From Romanomermis culicivorax (Eukaryota; Nematoda; Enoplea; Mermithida; Mermithidae): DNA of 64,000 nt. Position numbers and translations under genes: made by a program. The stretch is taken from the NCBI GenBank assembly GCA_963922205.1, contig CAWUHX010000076.1, positions 1,177,634 to 1,241,633 on the forward strand. The letters run 5' to 3'. This document shows positions 54,965 to 64,000 of this stretch, one piece after another. Numbering within the stretch: position 1 is the first letter of the stretch; each line of letters starts with the position of its first letter. The notes under the pieces are model-generated. The model saw nothing but the letters and a program-made list of their open reading frames with translations, was not told the DNA's origin and made no database searches.

Positions 54965-55822
54965 CTAGTACAAAGGAGTATACCGTCTAAGTGCTCTAGC
55001 TTTGCGCCGTATCTTCTTTTCTGTCGAGTTTCCTTTATTAAAGAATGAATCGTCTTTGATATCTTCCTCGGCACCACTTGAAAATAAATCAACACCTTTC
55101 ACAAGTGGTTTATTCAACCGCTTGACACTACTAACTGCATGATCATCTGATTCTTCCGGAGGTGTATGGTAGGAGAGTTTCCGAGGTAAAGTGAATAACA
55201 TTTTACGTAATGGGTTTCCTATAGCCTCTAATGGTACATTATATTTTTTCAAAGCATTAACAAACTCATCTACTCCAAGCGTTTGCGTAATTTTTGAACG
55301 TTTACGAGACAAATCATGTAATAAATCAATAATATGTGATCCTTCAATTAATTTTCCATCAATTAATACTTCACCTTGCTTATTAACATTTATACTAGGG
55401 TTACGTCGCACATGCTCCAATAATAAGGATGCCGAGCGTTTAAACTGTTTAGGAATACCGCTAAGTAACTTTTCATCGTTCAACCAATTTTTTTCTTTTT
55501 GTTTCAAATCGTCACTATCCTTCTCATCTTCTTCGTTATCAATAACTTTTTGTTTTAAAATCACTGTAGTAGGTTGAGCCTTTTCATGTTCAAAAGTTAA
55601 ATATTGTGAAAATAGTTGCGAGTACATTTTGTATTGTTCTTCAGGTGTTAACGTATTATCTTTCAAAATGCGCTCTAGCTCGTTACGATACATGTCAACT
55701 TGCTTAGCTATACCTGTCTTTTCATTTGAACTCGTCGTCGTCGAAGAAGAAGAAACCTGAGAGTTATTCAGTTTATTCAGAACCTCCTGAGGTATAAGAG
55801 CAAATTTATTAGCAAATTTCAT
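54965..55822 (-). CDS. Conserved Polinton protein of unknown role (285 aa)
   Basis: From MKFANKFALIPQE at 55822 (the frame opens 8 codons earlier, but this ATG begins 1 base after the upstream stop). It has a Ser-rich stretch, a predicted helical part with MYRNELERIL, acidic EDEKDSDD, and a conserved-looking core with 'SASLLLEHVRRNPSINVNKQ', 'GSHIIDLLHDLSRKRSK' and 'YNVPLEAIGNP'. The block order is familiar from other animal Polintons, where its function is not known. The tail is basic (KKIRRKARALRRY). Only 4 bases separate it from the integrase start. Confidence 0.65.
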   Translation of the reverse strand: MKFANKFALIPQEVLNKLNNSQVSSSSTTTSSNEKTGIAKQVDMYRNELERILKDNTLTPEEQYKMYSQLFSQYLTFEHEKAQPTTVILKQKVIDNEEDEKDSDDLKQKEKNWLNDEKLLSGIPKQFKRSASLLLEHVRRNPSINVNKQGEVLIDGKLIEGSHIIDLLHDLSRKRSKITQTLGVDEFVNALKKYNVPLEAIGNPLRKMLFTLPRKLSYHTPPEESDDHAVSSVKRLNKPLVKGVDLFSSGAEEDIKDDSFFNKGNSTEKKIRRKARALRRYTPLY

Positions 55823-55823
55823 T

Positions 55824-56177
55824 CTATAATAATTTCTCTGTAACAAAACTTGCTAATGTAGATAATAAAACGGGTAGTACTAGAGGTAAAAATGCTCCAC
55901 CACTTTGAACAATTCTTACACGTTTATTATGTAAATCTTTTTTCTTGTTTTTTTCGTGTCTAGTAGCTAAACCTCTGAGCAATAATTTATGTTTGGCCAA
56001 TTTCTTTTTTAAGTTTGAATTAATAGGAATATTACCGTTCAAAATGTTCAAACAAATTTCACATATACAACAGATCAAATCGGGGGAAGAATGTTGAAGA
56101 AAAGCACGTCTTTGAACACGATTTGAATTTTTCAACACATTGAGCTCGTGAATATATTTCTTTAATCTAGAAGCCAT
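55824..56177 (-). CDS. Conserved small Polinton protein with QSGG and C-terminal hydrophobic end
   Basis: 117 residues. CCICEICLNILNGNIP, a Lys-rich central part with 'KLAKHKLLLRGLATR', then IVQSGGAFLPLVLPVLLSTL at the end. The same order (C..C..N.LNG..P, K-rich, QSGG-hydrophobic) is common to small Polinton proteins. The hydrophobic end may be a membrane or capsid-associated helix. Function unknown. Near-continuous with the next gene (1 base). Confidence 0.65.
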   Translation of the reverse strand: MASRLKKYIHELNVLKNSNRVQRRAFLQHSSPDLICCICEICLNILNGNIPINSNLKKKLAKHKLLLRGLATRHEKNKKKDLHNKRVRIVQSGGAFLPLVLPVLLSTLASFVTEKLL

Positions 56178-56259
56178 ACAAAACAGACCGTACAGTACAA
56201 AAAAATTTTACAATAATGACCAAATGATGAGTAAACATTGAAATATTTATTGTATTACA

Positions 56260-56721
56260 TTAAGATAGTAATGAAGCTTCATTTTGTATGACGATATTCA
56301 ACTCTTCGCGTCTAGAAAAAGCACACAAGTTATTCATATTCATAAAAAATAGTTTATGAGCTGTATCTAGTTTTAAAAAAAGATCTTCTACAAAAATAGC
56401 GCGAGTTTCGACCATATCCAACTCCGTCAGTAATAGTCTAGCAAAACACCAAAATTGTGTAACTTTTTTACGTCCCATAGGTAAACCAACTTCACGCCGT
56501 AAATGGTTGCACGCCTTAGCTATGTCTTTGTAAAAAATCTTGGCTTCGGGTGAGAAACGAGTCCAAAACAAATCAGCTATTTCGCATTTCTGTTTGTTGT
56601 TTAGTATTTTACCTTAAATAAAAATACTATAGTTTAATAAATAGTTAAAGAAGAGATATAAATTTTTACCTTTTACTTTATTTTGCACCATTCTGACAAA
56701 AACTTCAAATGCAGCTGACAT
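56260..56721 (-). CDS. Unknown Polinton protein (134 aa), two exons
   Basis: Start MSAAFEVFVRMV at 56721. Exon 1 is 56721-56670, intron 56669-56613 (57 bp, GT-AG), exon 2 56612-56260; phase 1 is preserved. Helix-rich sequence with 'EIADLFWTRFSPEAKIF', 'NHLRREVGLPMGRKKV' and a leucine-rich tail. I do not recognise the family. It lies between the membrane protein gene and the QSGG gene, in the late-gene row. Confidence 0.6.
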
Positions 56722-56781
56722 CGTAATTGTCACAAAACAAACGAATTATAGAAAAACGACCAACCTCTTCAAAATTCTCGA

Positions 56782-57216
56782 CTAGACTGATGAAGGGTAT
56801 AATATTTTTTTCTGATTATGTAATAAAGCTATCGTATCAATATATCGTAATCTACTTCCATTGATGTACAAGTTTTGAAATTTACTGCTTCGACTACAAC
56901 AAGAAAATACGACAGGATTGAAAATATATATTTTGAAACACGCTCGTAATTGCATAAATTGTCCGTCATTCTGAGGACAATGTAAAATTTTTTCTACATA
57001 ACGTAGTAAGGGTATTATATGTAATTTATAATTTTCCCGTAATAATAATTTCTGATCTGTAACATTTTTTGTGTTTGGTATCGTAAAATCTGTAACATTT
57101 ACAGGTTCTTCTTCATTTTCATAAAATTGAAAAGGGTATTGTACCCATACAATAAAAACAGCTATGAAAAGGATCACAGCGAGAGTGTTTAAAAAAATGT
57201 GTTTACTGTATATCAT
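56782..57216 (-). CDS. Unknown Polinton membrane-anchored protein (144 aa)
   Basis: A single N-terminal hydrophobic helix (about 8-26, FLNTLAVILFIAVFIVWV) is followed by a short acidic stretch with two N-x-S/T sites and a Cys-containing domain with FSCCSRSSKFQN. It could be a signal-anchored type II protein with a lumenal domain, or a secreted one. I do not recognise the family. Placed next to the ATPase. Confidence 0.5.
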   Translation of the reverse strand: MIYSKHIFLNTLAVILFIAVFIVWVQYPFQFYENEEEPVNVTDFTIPNTKNVTDQKLLLRENYKLHIIPLLRYVEKILHCPQNDGQFMQLRACFKIYIFNPVVFSCCSRSSKFQNLYINGSRLRYIDTIALLHNQKKILYPSSV

Positions 57217-57274
57217 ATCGCTAAAATAATAGGATCCGACTAACCTGTATAAAGTTTTTTGTAAAAATGATGAA

Positions 57275-57961
57275 TCATTTAGGTGTATACAAAATCATAT
57301 GATCATTGTCGGGGAATATATTAGATCTAAGTCGATATTTTTCAGGACATGTCTGTGTAAGATCTATTAATAAATAACCGTATGGTTTACTAGTAGCATC
57401 CTCATACGCCTCTATGAAATAATTTGAGGTAGTTGGAAAAATCTGTCGAGCCAGTGTGCGGACTTGTAATCTATCGCTTGGGTTTTTTAAAAGAATTAAA
57501 TATTGAGCGTTTATCCTACTCGTACGCATTCCATCAAAAAAGGCATTCTGAACTATATGTATAATTGATATATTCCAATGATGCGATCCTTTAGTAAAAA
57601 GTTGAGTTAAACTTTGATCATTCTTCATCTCTTGCATCATATCATCCATAATTAATAATTTAGGTGTATCTTTACTTTTCTGAAGTTCATTCAAATCAGG
57701 CGAACCTTGAATAAATTCTACATAAGAACATTTCTGAACTAATTCATCGTAAGCTTCTTGCCATTCCGAATAACACCAATAAATTTTCACAGGAGCAGGG
57801 TGAAGCATTTCTTTAGCAAAAATTACAAGTTTTTTAACAAATTGTGTTTTTCCTGATTTTGTTGGAGCAGAAACTATACAGTTAAATGGATGTTTCCATA
57901 TATAAAACTTTTCATCATCATCATTTGACATCTCTTTTTGACAACAACAAAAACCAACCAC
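57275..57961 (-). CDS. A32-like DNA-packaging ATPase
   Basis: 228 residues (a second possible start is MSNDDDEKF at 57931). Walker A is at about 32-39 (APTKSGKT), a Walker B-like KLLIMDDMM at about 101-109, and a 'GSHHWNISIIHIVQNAFF' motif further on (sensor-like region). This matches the FtsK/HerA-type A32 packaging ATPases encoded by Polintons, virophages and large DNA viruses, which pump the genome into the capsid. An asparagine/glutamine pair near 134-142 is in the usual place. Confidence 0.87.
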   Translation of the reverse strand: MVGFCCCQKEMSNDDDEKFYIWKHPFNCIVSAPTKSGKTQFVKKLVIFAKEMLHPAPVKIYWCYSEWQEAYDELVQKCSYVEFIQGSPDLNELQKSKDTPKLLIMDDMMQEMKNDQSLTQLFTKGSHHWNISIIHIVQNAFFDGMRTSRINAQYLILLKNPSDRLQVRTLARQIFPTTSNYFIEAYEDATSKPYGYLLIDLTQTCPEKYRLRSNIFPDNDHMILYTPK

Positions 57962-58242
57962 CTTTTTACTTGAACAATTTTTAAAATGATTTTTTATTAT
58001 TATTTAAAACAAAATGTTACATAATTATCAAAATTACAATATAAAACAGTGCACATGTAAAACATAAAGATAGATGATTATATAAAATAGAATAGCATTA
58101 CTGTATGCAAAATATACGCGCAATGTATGTATGAAATTATATATAACAAGCAAATACGTAAGCAATTACATAAGCAATCAAAATATAGCTAATTAAAACA
58201 TACAAGCTGTAATGAATGAATGAATGAATGTAAGCAAAACTT

Positions 58243-59120
58243 TTACAATTTACTGTTAATAAAATCGCGTAGTGTTTTGATAACAACAGCATCATCAAAA
58301 TCATAATGATAACCTTCATCAATAAAACAAGCTACAGTATCCTTAAGAATTTTACGGCCAGTACTTGTAAGTGGTATACATCTAAATATGTCAATCATCT
58401 GTTTAAAAGCGCGAAGACTGTAATAACCTTGAACTTCACCTATAACATATTCAAAACAGTTAATGATAAGTCCCATCTTTTCATATAAACGATTAACTGT
58501 TGGTGTAATTGCGATATTATATATGGAATTACGAGCTGGACACTGATGATCCTCAACAATTCCTACCTCTTTCGCGCAATAACAATCAAAAATACACCCA
58601 TTAAAGATGTCTTGTATAACTAACTCAGCACATATAATTATAAATAATTTTTCACCTTTTACTACTTGCTCATCAAAAAACCATGGAATATCTAAACCCG
58701 GAACACGTAACTCACAAATACGTCTGGTTTCGGCGTCCAACGAATTGGTATCCGACGTTAAATCGTAGTCTGGATCATTGAAACAATTGATGAAGAGATC
58801 ATTAATAAACGACGTTTGAACGCTAGCTTCCTTTTGATCTTCACGAGCATTGCTTTGTTCTCCGGCGAATTTTGTAGCATGAATCCCTTCTTCTTCTTTT
58901 ATAATTTTCTTATCTGCACCGACTTCTTCTTCTTCTTTAACGATTTTCGGGGTAGAACCATTTTTTCCAGCTACGTCGTCGTTTTCGTTTGTTTTGCGTT
59001 TTATCGCTAGCTGGAAATTTGCTGCTAAAGCGTTGTACTCGTTTGAAATAGCTGGAGCTATCTCATGTATCATATTGGTCCAGCGCCAAAATTGCTAAAG
59101 AATAAAACATTATATTTTAA

Positions 59121-59160
<40 letters not shown>

Positions 59161-59479
59161 ATTCATATCAACTCACTTCTTTAGATAAACACCATGTCGT
59201 TCCATTAAACAAATTGTTAAATCGTACTGTAACCCCGTCGCTCTCGACCAGCATTTTATAACCAAGGTTGATGCCGCATCGACCTCCATGTGAAAATGTC
59301 TTTTCAATAATATTGACATTGCGACCTAGTATACCGTATTGTGGTAAAATGAGCTTGAATCCGCGACCGTACGCCTCTTTTGTTTTAGGGTCGACGTTAC
59401 GAAAATAGATTGACACGTATCTACCTTCAACCACTACAAATAATGCCATGTTTTCGTCTAACATAAACTGGTGTTCCAT
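58243..59479 (-). CDS. Tandem PC4-like ssDNA-binding protein with C-terminal Cys/His domain
   Basis: Exon 1 59479-59177 (start MEHQFMLDEN chosen over the upstream TTG/ATG frame), exon 2 59094-58243; phase 0, intron 82 bp holding a (GAAA)n tract; product 384 residues. Residues about 12-60 (ALFVVVEGRYVSIYFRNVDP, then GFKLILPQYGILGRNV) and about 70-120 (CLSKEQFWRWTNMI) look like two PC4 (p15) units, each with strands then an amphipathic helix. Residues about 130-190 are acidic low-complexity. A cluster C268-C272-C274-H284-C286 then follows. PC4-type proteins bind single-stranded DNA, useful for strand-displacement replication. The family call is by pattern. It faces PolB across about 810 bp. Confidence 0.6.
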
Positions 59480-60288
59480 TTTTGAAAATTCTTGAAGAAA
59501 TATTAAAGAGAGAGAGAGAAGAAGCGAGTAGTTTTTGTAGCAACAAAACAGATAAATGTATAAAGTGTTCAAAATTTTTGAGTAAAAGGAGGTTATAGTT
59601 ATAATAAAATAACCAAGATATATAGCTTATAGCTGTAAGAGGAGGAGTTATAAGCATAATAAATATTCAAGACATATATCCTACAGTATTCTACTATTCT
59701 GAGGAGTATATGAGAGGAGGAGCTATGTTCTACAAAAATAAAATAAAATGTGTTTATGTGGTACGGTAACCTTTGAGATCAAAGCTAGAAAAATATATGT
59801 GTTTTATGTGTTATAGTAATTATCAAGGTCAAAGCTATAGAAGCAATATAGCCACGTGCGCATGAGTTATAAGGGTCTTTAAAGCTTTTCCACATAAAAA
59901 GAAAAGATGGTGCAACAGGGTTATAAGCAGCTATTACAGTTATTTTATAGCTTCAAGAATCAAAACAAAAATACTAGGGTTGTACAGTAAAACAGGTTTT
60001 CAACTGGTTTTAACTGGTTATATGCTAATAAAATAAGCTAAAGAAATGATATGGGCACGTGTTCATGAGTTATAGAGGTCTTTAAAGCTTTCCCATCATA
60101 AAAAAGAAAAGTACTACATTAACCTCGTAAACAATAATTAAATCTCTACCATAAAATTAATAGTTTTTGCTGATTTATAAAAATTTTCTATTATTATTAT
60201 TATTACTGTATAAGTTTTTGATGAATAGGTTGTTTTCTATTTTTCTAGTTTATAGTTTTTATATTTTCTAGTTTAGATAATTTTTATA
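59480..60288. promoter_or_regulatory. Divergent intergenic region between PC4-like gene and PolB
   Basis: About 810 bp with no gene. A roughly 50-bp block, 'catgagttataagggtcttt' followed by 'aaagctttt..cat.ataaaaa', occurs at about 59862-59910 and again at 60058-60110, each preceded by a CACGTG-like core (cacgtg at 59852 and 60053). Such a repeated block between divergent early genes may control both. Confidence 0.5.
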
Positions 60289-63200
60289 ATGAAACCTATT
60301 TATGAGGATATTACTTCGGACGAAGACGACATGCCTATGGAAATTTTAGAAGATATTACTTCTGATGAAGACGATGAAACAATAGTGAATGAGTCTTCAG
60401 AGAATATTACCTCTGAGAAAGAAGAAGAAGAAGAAGAAACACTCGATAATAATAATAATATTTTGGAAGAAGAAGAAGAAGGAACTGTTTTAGATTATGA
60501 TGATGATGAAGATGATCAATACAAAAGTTATACGCCTTACAGTTCTGATGAGGAAGAAATTTACGAAACAGCTCAAATTGGTGGTGGCGGTGGGGGTAGT
60601 GGAGGTGTAACGAATGCATCTTTTGTTGCGGATGATTTTTTCGAACTAGGTCAACCCAGTTCTGTAAATATTAGGCGTTTTAATACCGAAGGTCGCGAGT
60701 ACTCTGTGAACTTTCGTAATACTGAACATATGGATGATTTAAATGCTCAAATAGTGCCAACATTTCAACGTATAGTAGAGCGAATTTCTGAGAATGTCGC
60801 TGATAATGCGTTTATAGGGTTTTCCTTTGACCATCCAGATTTGACAAAAGGTCGTGTTTTGATACCTTTTAGACCGAAACATGCTTTAACTGGAGAGTTG
60901 ATTGTAAACACTCTTAACGCTGTTCTTCAATCAAACGAGCAAATACAAATTGATAGTCGTCAGTCTACAATTCGTACCATTGTTGTAACACCGCCTGCGG
61001 GTAGCGGTAAGCTGATTAAAATTACTTATGTAAGATTTTTATTTATTTATTTATTTAAGGTATTCACAATGCTCATCAATATTTAAAACATAATGATTTT
61101 CTAAAAGATAAACGCTGTATTATTCAAATCAGCAACACGGATGATTTATGTTTTGCTAGAGCTCTAGTTGTTGCTAGAGCTTACATTCATAAAAAAGATA
61201 AGAATGCTGAGCACAAATGGGAAAGTATTCGAAAGTCTGACAAGTCACATCTGCTGCAAACAAAGGTTGCTAAAGAACTGATGACCTTAGCAGGCTTAGC
61301 TAATCATCAAGGAGCTTGCGGTTTTCATCAGTGGGAACAATTGCAAACTGTTTTATTACCCGATTATCAAATCAAAGTTTTTAGCAGAGAACGCTTTAAA
61401 GATTTAATATTTAGAGGTTAGAGTTTTTTATTTTTCAGTTATTGTGTACGTATTTAGAGTTTTAAGGACCTGAAGCAACGCATGTTTTAAATATTTACCA
61501 CCATGATAACCATTACTCCGTCATTACAAAGATGCCTGGATTTTTTGACCGCAGCTACTTTTGTCCTCATTGCGATCTGGCCTACAACAACAAAATGGAA
61601 CACAGATGCAGAAACGTTTGTCCTCTGTGTTACAATACACCCCCATGTAATCAATTTAATGCTCGAAAATGCAAAGATTGTCTGCGATATTTTAAAAACG
61701 ATAAGTGTTTTGCTCGACACAAGCTTGTTTTTACTCAAAGAGGTCAATCCAAACGTCAAAAAACAGGTTTATCTATTTGCGATCGTTTCAAAGTGTGCGA
61801 ACAATGTGATACACTGGTTCGACGAGCACATTCTAATCCTCATAATTGCGGTTATTTTGAATGTAAAACATGCAAGAAAAGCGTACCTAAAAAAGGTATT
61901 AGATATGGTGTAATTATTTTATTTTATTTTATTTTATATGAAAATTTTTATTTTAGATCATTTATGTTTTATGCAACCTGTTGGTAGCGAGCAAATTGAA
62001 GAGGAAGAAGATATATTTGAAACAAATGTTGATGAGGATGAGTGTCTAGATGATAATGAAACAGGAATTACCGATAAATGTCCTGTTAATCAAAAATTTG
62101 TTTTTTATGATTTTGAGACTACACAGGAAAAAATTCTACGACAAAGCGAATTAGGGGATGTGTTCGAACATGAACCAAATTTATGTGTTGTCCATACTGT
62201 ATGCGATCAGTGTCATCAAAAAGAGGGAAATTTTTGCTGCAATACATGCGGTCAACGCGAACGTATTTTCAAAGGATCTACATGTCTAAATGATTTCTGC
62301 GAATACCTTTTTGCAAAAGGTATGAAAAACATTACTGCAATAGCGCATAATTCTCGAGGATTCGATGGACAATTTATAATGCAGTTTTTGTATCGTAATG
62401 GACATCATAAACTACATATCATTAATAAGGGTGAATTAGTAAATTGTTTATAGTTTTTCATTTTCATCTATTTATTTATTTTTAGGTTTAGAGTTGATGT
62501 GTATCAAAGTAGGGTCGATAAAAATTATTGATTCTCTGAACTTTCTTCCGATGCCTTTGGCGGCTTTACCGAAAACATTTGGAATAAGTGAAATATGTAA
62601 AGGATATTTCCCTCATTTCTTTAACAGAAAAGAAAATTACGGATATATTGGCTCATATCCATCACCCAATATGTACGGTTACAATGCTATGAAACCTGCG
62701 GCTCGTGCCACGTTTCTGGAGTGGTATAATCGAAAGCTTGAAGCAGTAAGTTTGCAAAAGTATAAAGTTTTGCATTTAAATGCATCATTGTTTAGGGTTG
62801 TCAATTTAATTTTGATAATGAGTTAATTGACTACTGTCGTAGCGATGTGCAAGTTTTACGACAATGTTGTATGAAATTTCGCGATATTTTTATGGAAGAA
62901 ACAAATGTCGATCCTTTTGAAAATTCAATAACCATTGCTAGTGCTTGCAACTTAGTTTTCCGACGTTTATTTTTGAAGCCAGATACTATTGGTGTAATAC
63001 CATACAAAGGTTATGGTAAAGAAGAAAGACAATCTGTTATAGCCTTAAAATGGTTGAAGTGGTTAGTCCATAAAAATGAAAACCTGTATATTCGACATAA
63101 ACTTAATGGTGGCGAAGTTCAAATTGGAAGATACAGAGTTGATGGTTTATCAGGTAATTTTGTTCAAATTTTTGAAATTTTAATATCTATATGTTTGCTC

Positions 63201-64000
63201 ATTAAGACACCACAATTTATGAATTTCACGGTTGTTATTGGCATGGTTGCCCTAAATGTATGAAAAATAGATATCAATTAACAGCCGATAATAATACAAA
63301 AGCAGTCGATGCATATGAGCGCACTTTTAACCGTGTTATGGAACTTCAATCACTCGGTTATAGCGTAGTGGAAATGTGGGAGTGCGAACTTTTACAACAA
63401 CTTCACTCAGATCCCGAAATGAAAACATTTTTTGATACAGTCAAAATACCGGAACCTATAAATCCTCGAGAAGGTAAAATCTTGAATTGTTCTTTTTTAT
63501 TTTGTCAAAAGTTTTCTTGTTTTAGCTTTCTTTGGTGGTCGCACTAATGCTGTAAAACTGTATCATAAAATTAAGTACAATGAAGATGGTACACCTGCAG
63601 AAAAGATCAATTATGTAGATGTATGCAGTTTATACCCATTTGTCAACAAATATGGGAAATACCCTACAGGTCATCCAAAAATCTTTACTGAAGATTTTGA
63701 AGAGGTCAGTTCAACGTCACAACCTTATGAGGGGTTAATCAAGTGTAAGGTTTTACCACCTCCCAAACTCTTACATCCTGTTTTACCGTATCGACATGGT
63801 GGTAAATTATTGTTTCCTTTATGCAAAACTTGCACGCATGATTCACAAAAGACCGCATGCGTGCATAACGACCAAGACAGAGCATTAGACGGTACATGGG
63901 TTACGATAGAATTATGTAAAGCCTTAGAGAAGGGATATAAGGTATATTGTTACGGTAATGGTTCTTTTTCTATGTATATTATTTTTGTTTCAGATCCTCA
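60289..64000 (+). CDS. Protein-primed family B DNA polymerase, at least nine exons, 3' end outside window
   Basis: Exons 60289-61006, 61060-61416, 61467-61895, 61957-62430, 62486-62745, 62796-63153, 63207-63473, 63526-63954, 63994-beyond 64000; all GT-AG, all phases consistent, introns 39-61 bp. The acidic N-terminus (EDITSDEDD repeated) and Gly run are followed by an N-terminal domain seen in Polinton polymerases ('IIQISNTDDLCFARALVVAR') and a Cys/His zinc region at the third exon. Exonuclease motifs are DFETTQE, then HNSRGFDGQF, then YCRSDVQVL; FFGGRTNAVKL is the linker motif. Palm motif A is DVCSLYPFVNKYG. Motifs B and C should lie beyond the window. It would copy the element using a terminal protein as primer. 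Confidence 0.93.

Larger units (their letters stand above)
46683..64000. mobile_element. Polinton/Maverick element, left end to window edge (partial)
   Basis: The element begins at 46683-46689 with AGTAAGGCC-type sequence, where homology to the older capsid gene ends. It continues past 64000, so the right terminal repeat and TSD cannot be seen. Gene content is the full Polinton set: protein-primed PolB, retroviral-type integrase with chromodomain, adenovirus-type protease, A32-like ATPase, major capsid and penton proteins, plus conserved accessory genes. All frames seen are intact, so the element may be recently active. More than 17 kb is present, within the usual 15-25 kb. Confidence 0.92.

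Noticed and set aside
54961-55095. N-terminal extension of the integrase
   Set aside because: It overlaps the upstream gene in another frame, has no integrase-like features, and a better ATG lies 4 bases after that gene's stop.

Overview
The window is AT-rich, repeat-dense animal DNA with spliced genes (GT-AG introns) and no prokaryotic features. It has one ordinary host gene, an hnRNP R/Q (SYNCRIP)-type RNA-binding protein on the + strand (31241-39544, ten coding exons). Everything else is mobile DNA in nested layers. The lineage cannot be fixed from sequence alone. A small-genome invertebrate fits the very short introns in some genes; a nematode is possible but not shown.

Left part (1-13.5 kb): three large inverted-repeat (foldback) structures are stacked one after another (about 0.1-3.6 kb, 3.8-6.8 kb and 7.9-12.4 kb). 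They contain nested MITEs, opposed minisatellite arrays, two solo LTRs of different families with perfect 4-bp target duplications, and a tRNA-like sequence.

Middle (13.5-25.2 kb): a young Ty3/gypsy-type LTR retroelement lies on the minus strand. Its 619-bp LTRs differ at only 4 positions, its target duplication is CCTC, and a primer-binding site follows the 5' LTR. It sits inside an older solo LTR of another family (TSD ACTG). Its coding part is one frame about 8 kb long, split by only two in-frame stops, in the order gag - membrane glycoprotein (env-like) - aspartic protease - RT - RNase H - integrase. An env-like domain between gag and protease, joined to the protease, is not the usual retroviral order.

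25.2-44.9 kb: a repeat field (G-tract MITEs, GCGC hairpin repeats), the host hnRNP gene with MITEs in its introns, a third copy of the solo-LTR family, and a degenerate palindromic satellite-like region.

Right part (44.9-64 kb): a relic of one Polinton/Maverick (PC4-like and major capsid pseudogenes) is interrupted by the left end of a second, apparently intact Polinton that runs off the window. The second element carries, on the minus strand, a compact row of genes: major capsid, pX-like basic core protein, penton, a two-helix membrane protein, adenovirus-type protease, chromodomain integrase, three proteins of unknown role, an A32-like packaging ATPase, and a tandem PC4-like ssDNA-binding protein. 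On the plus strand are a short GC-rich gene with HMG-box-like features and a protein-primed family B DNA polymerase with at least eight tiny introns. Together these suggest a virus-like transposon: PolB and PC4 for replication, integrase for insertion, ATPase/protease/MCP/penton for particles.
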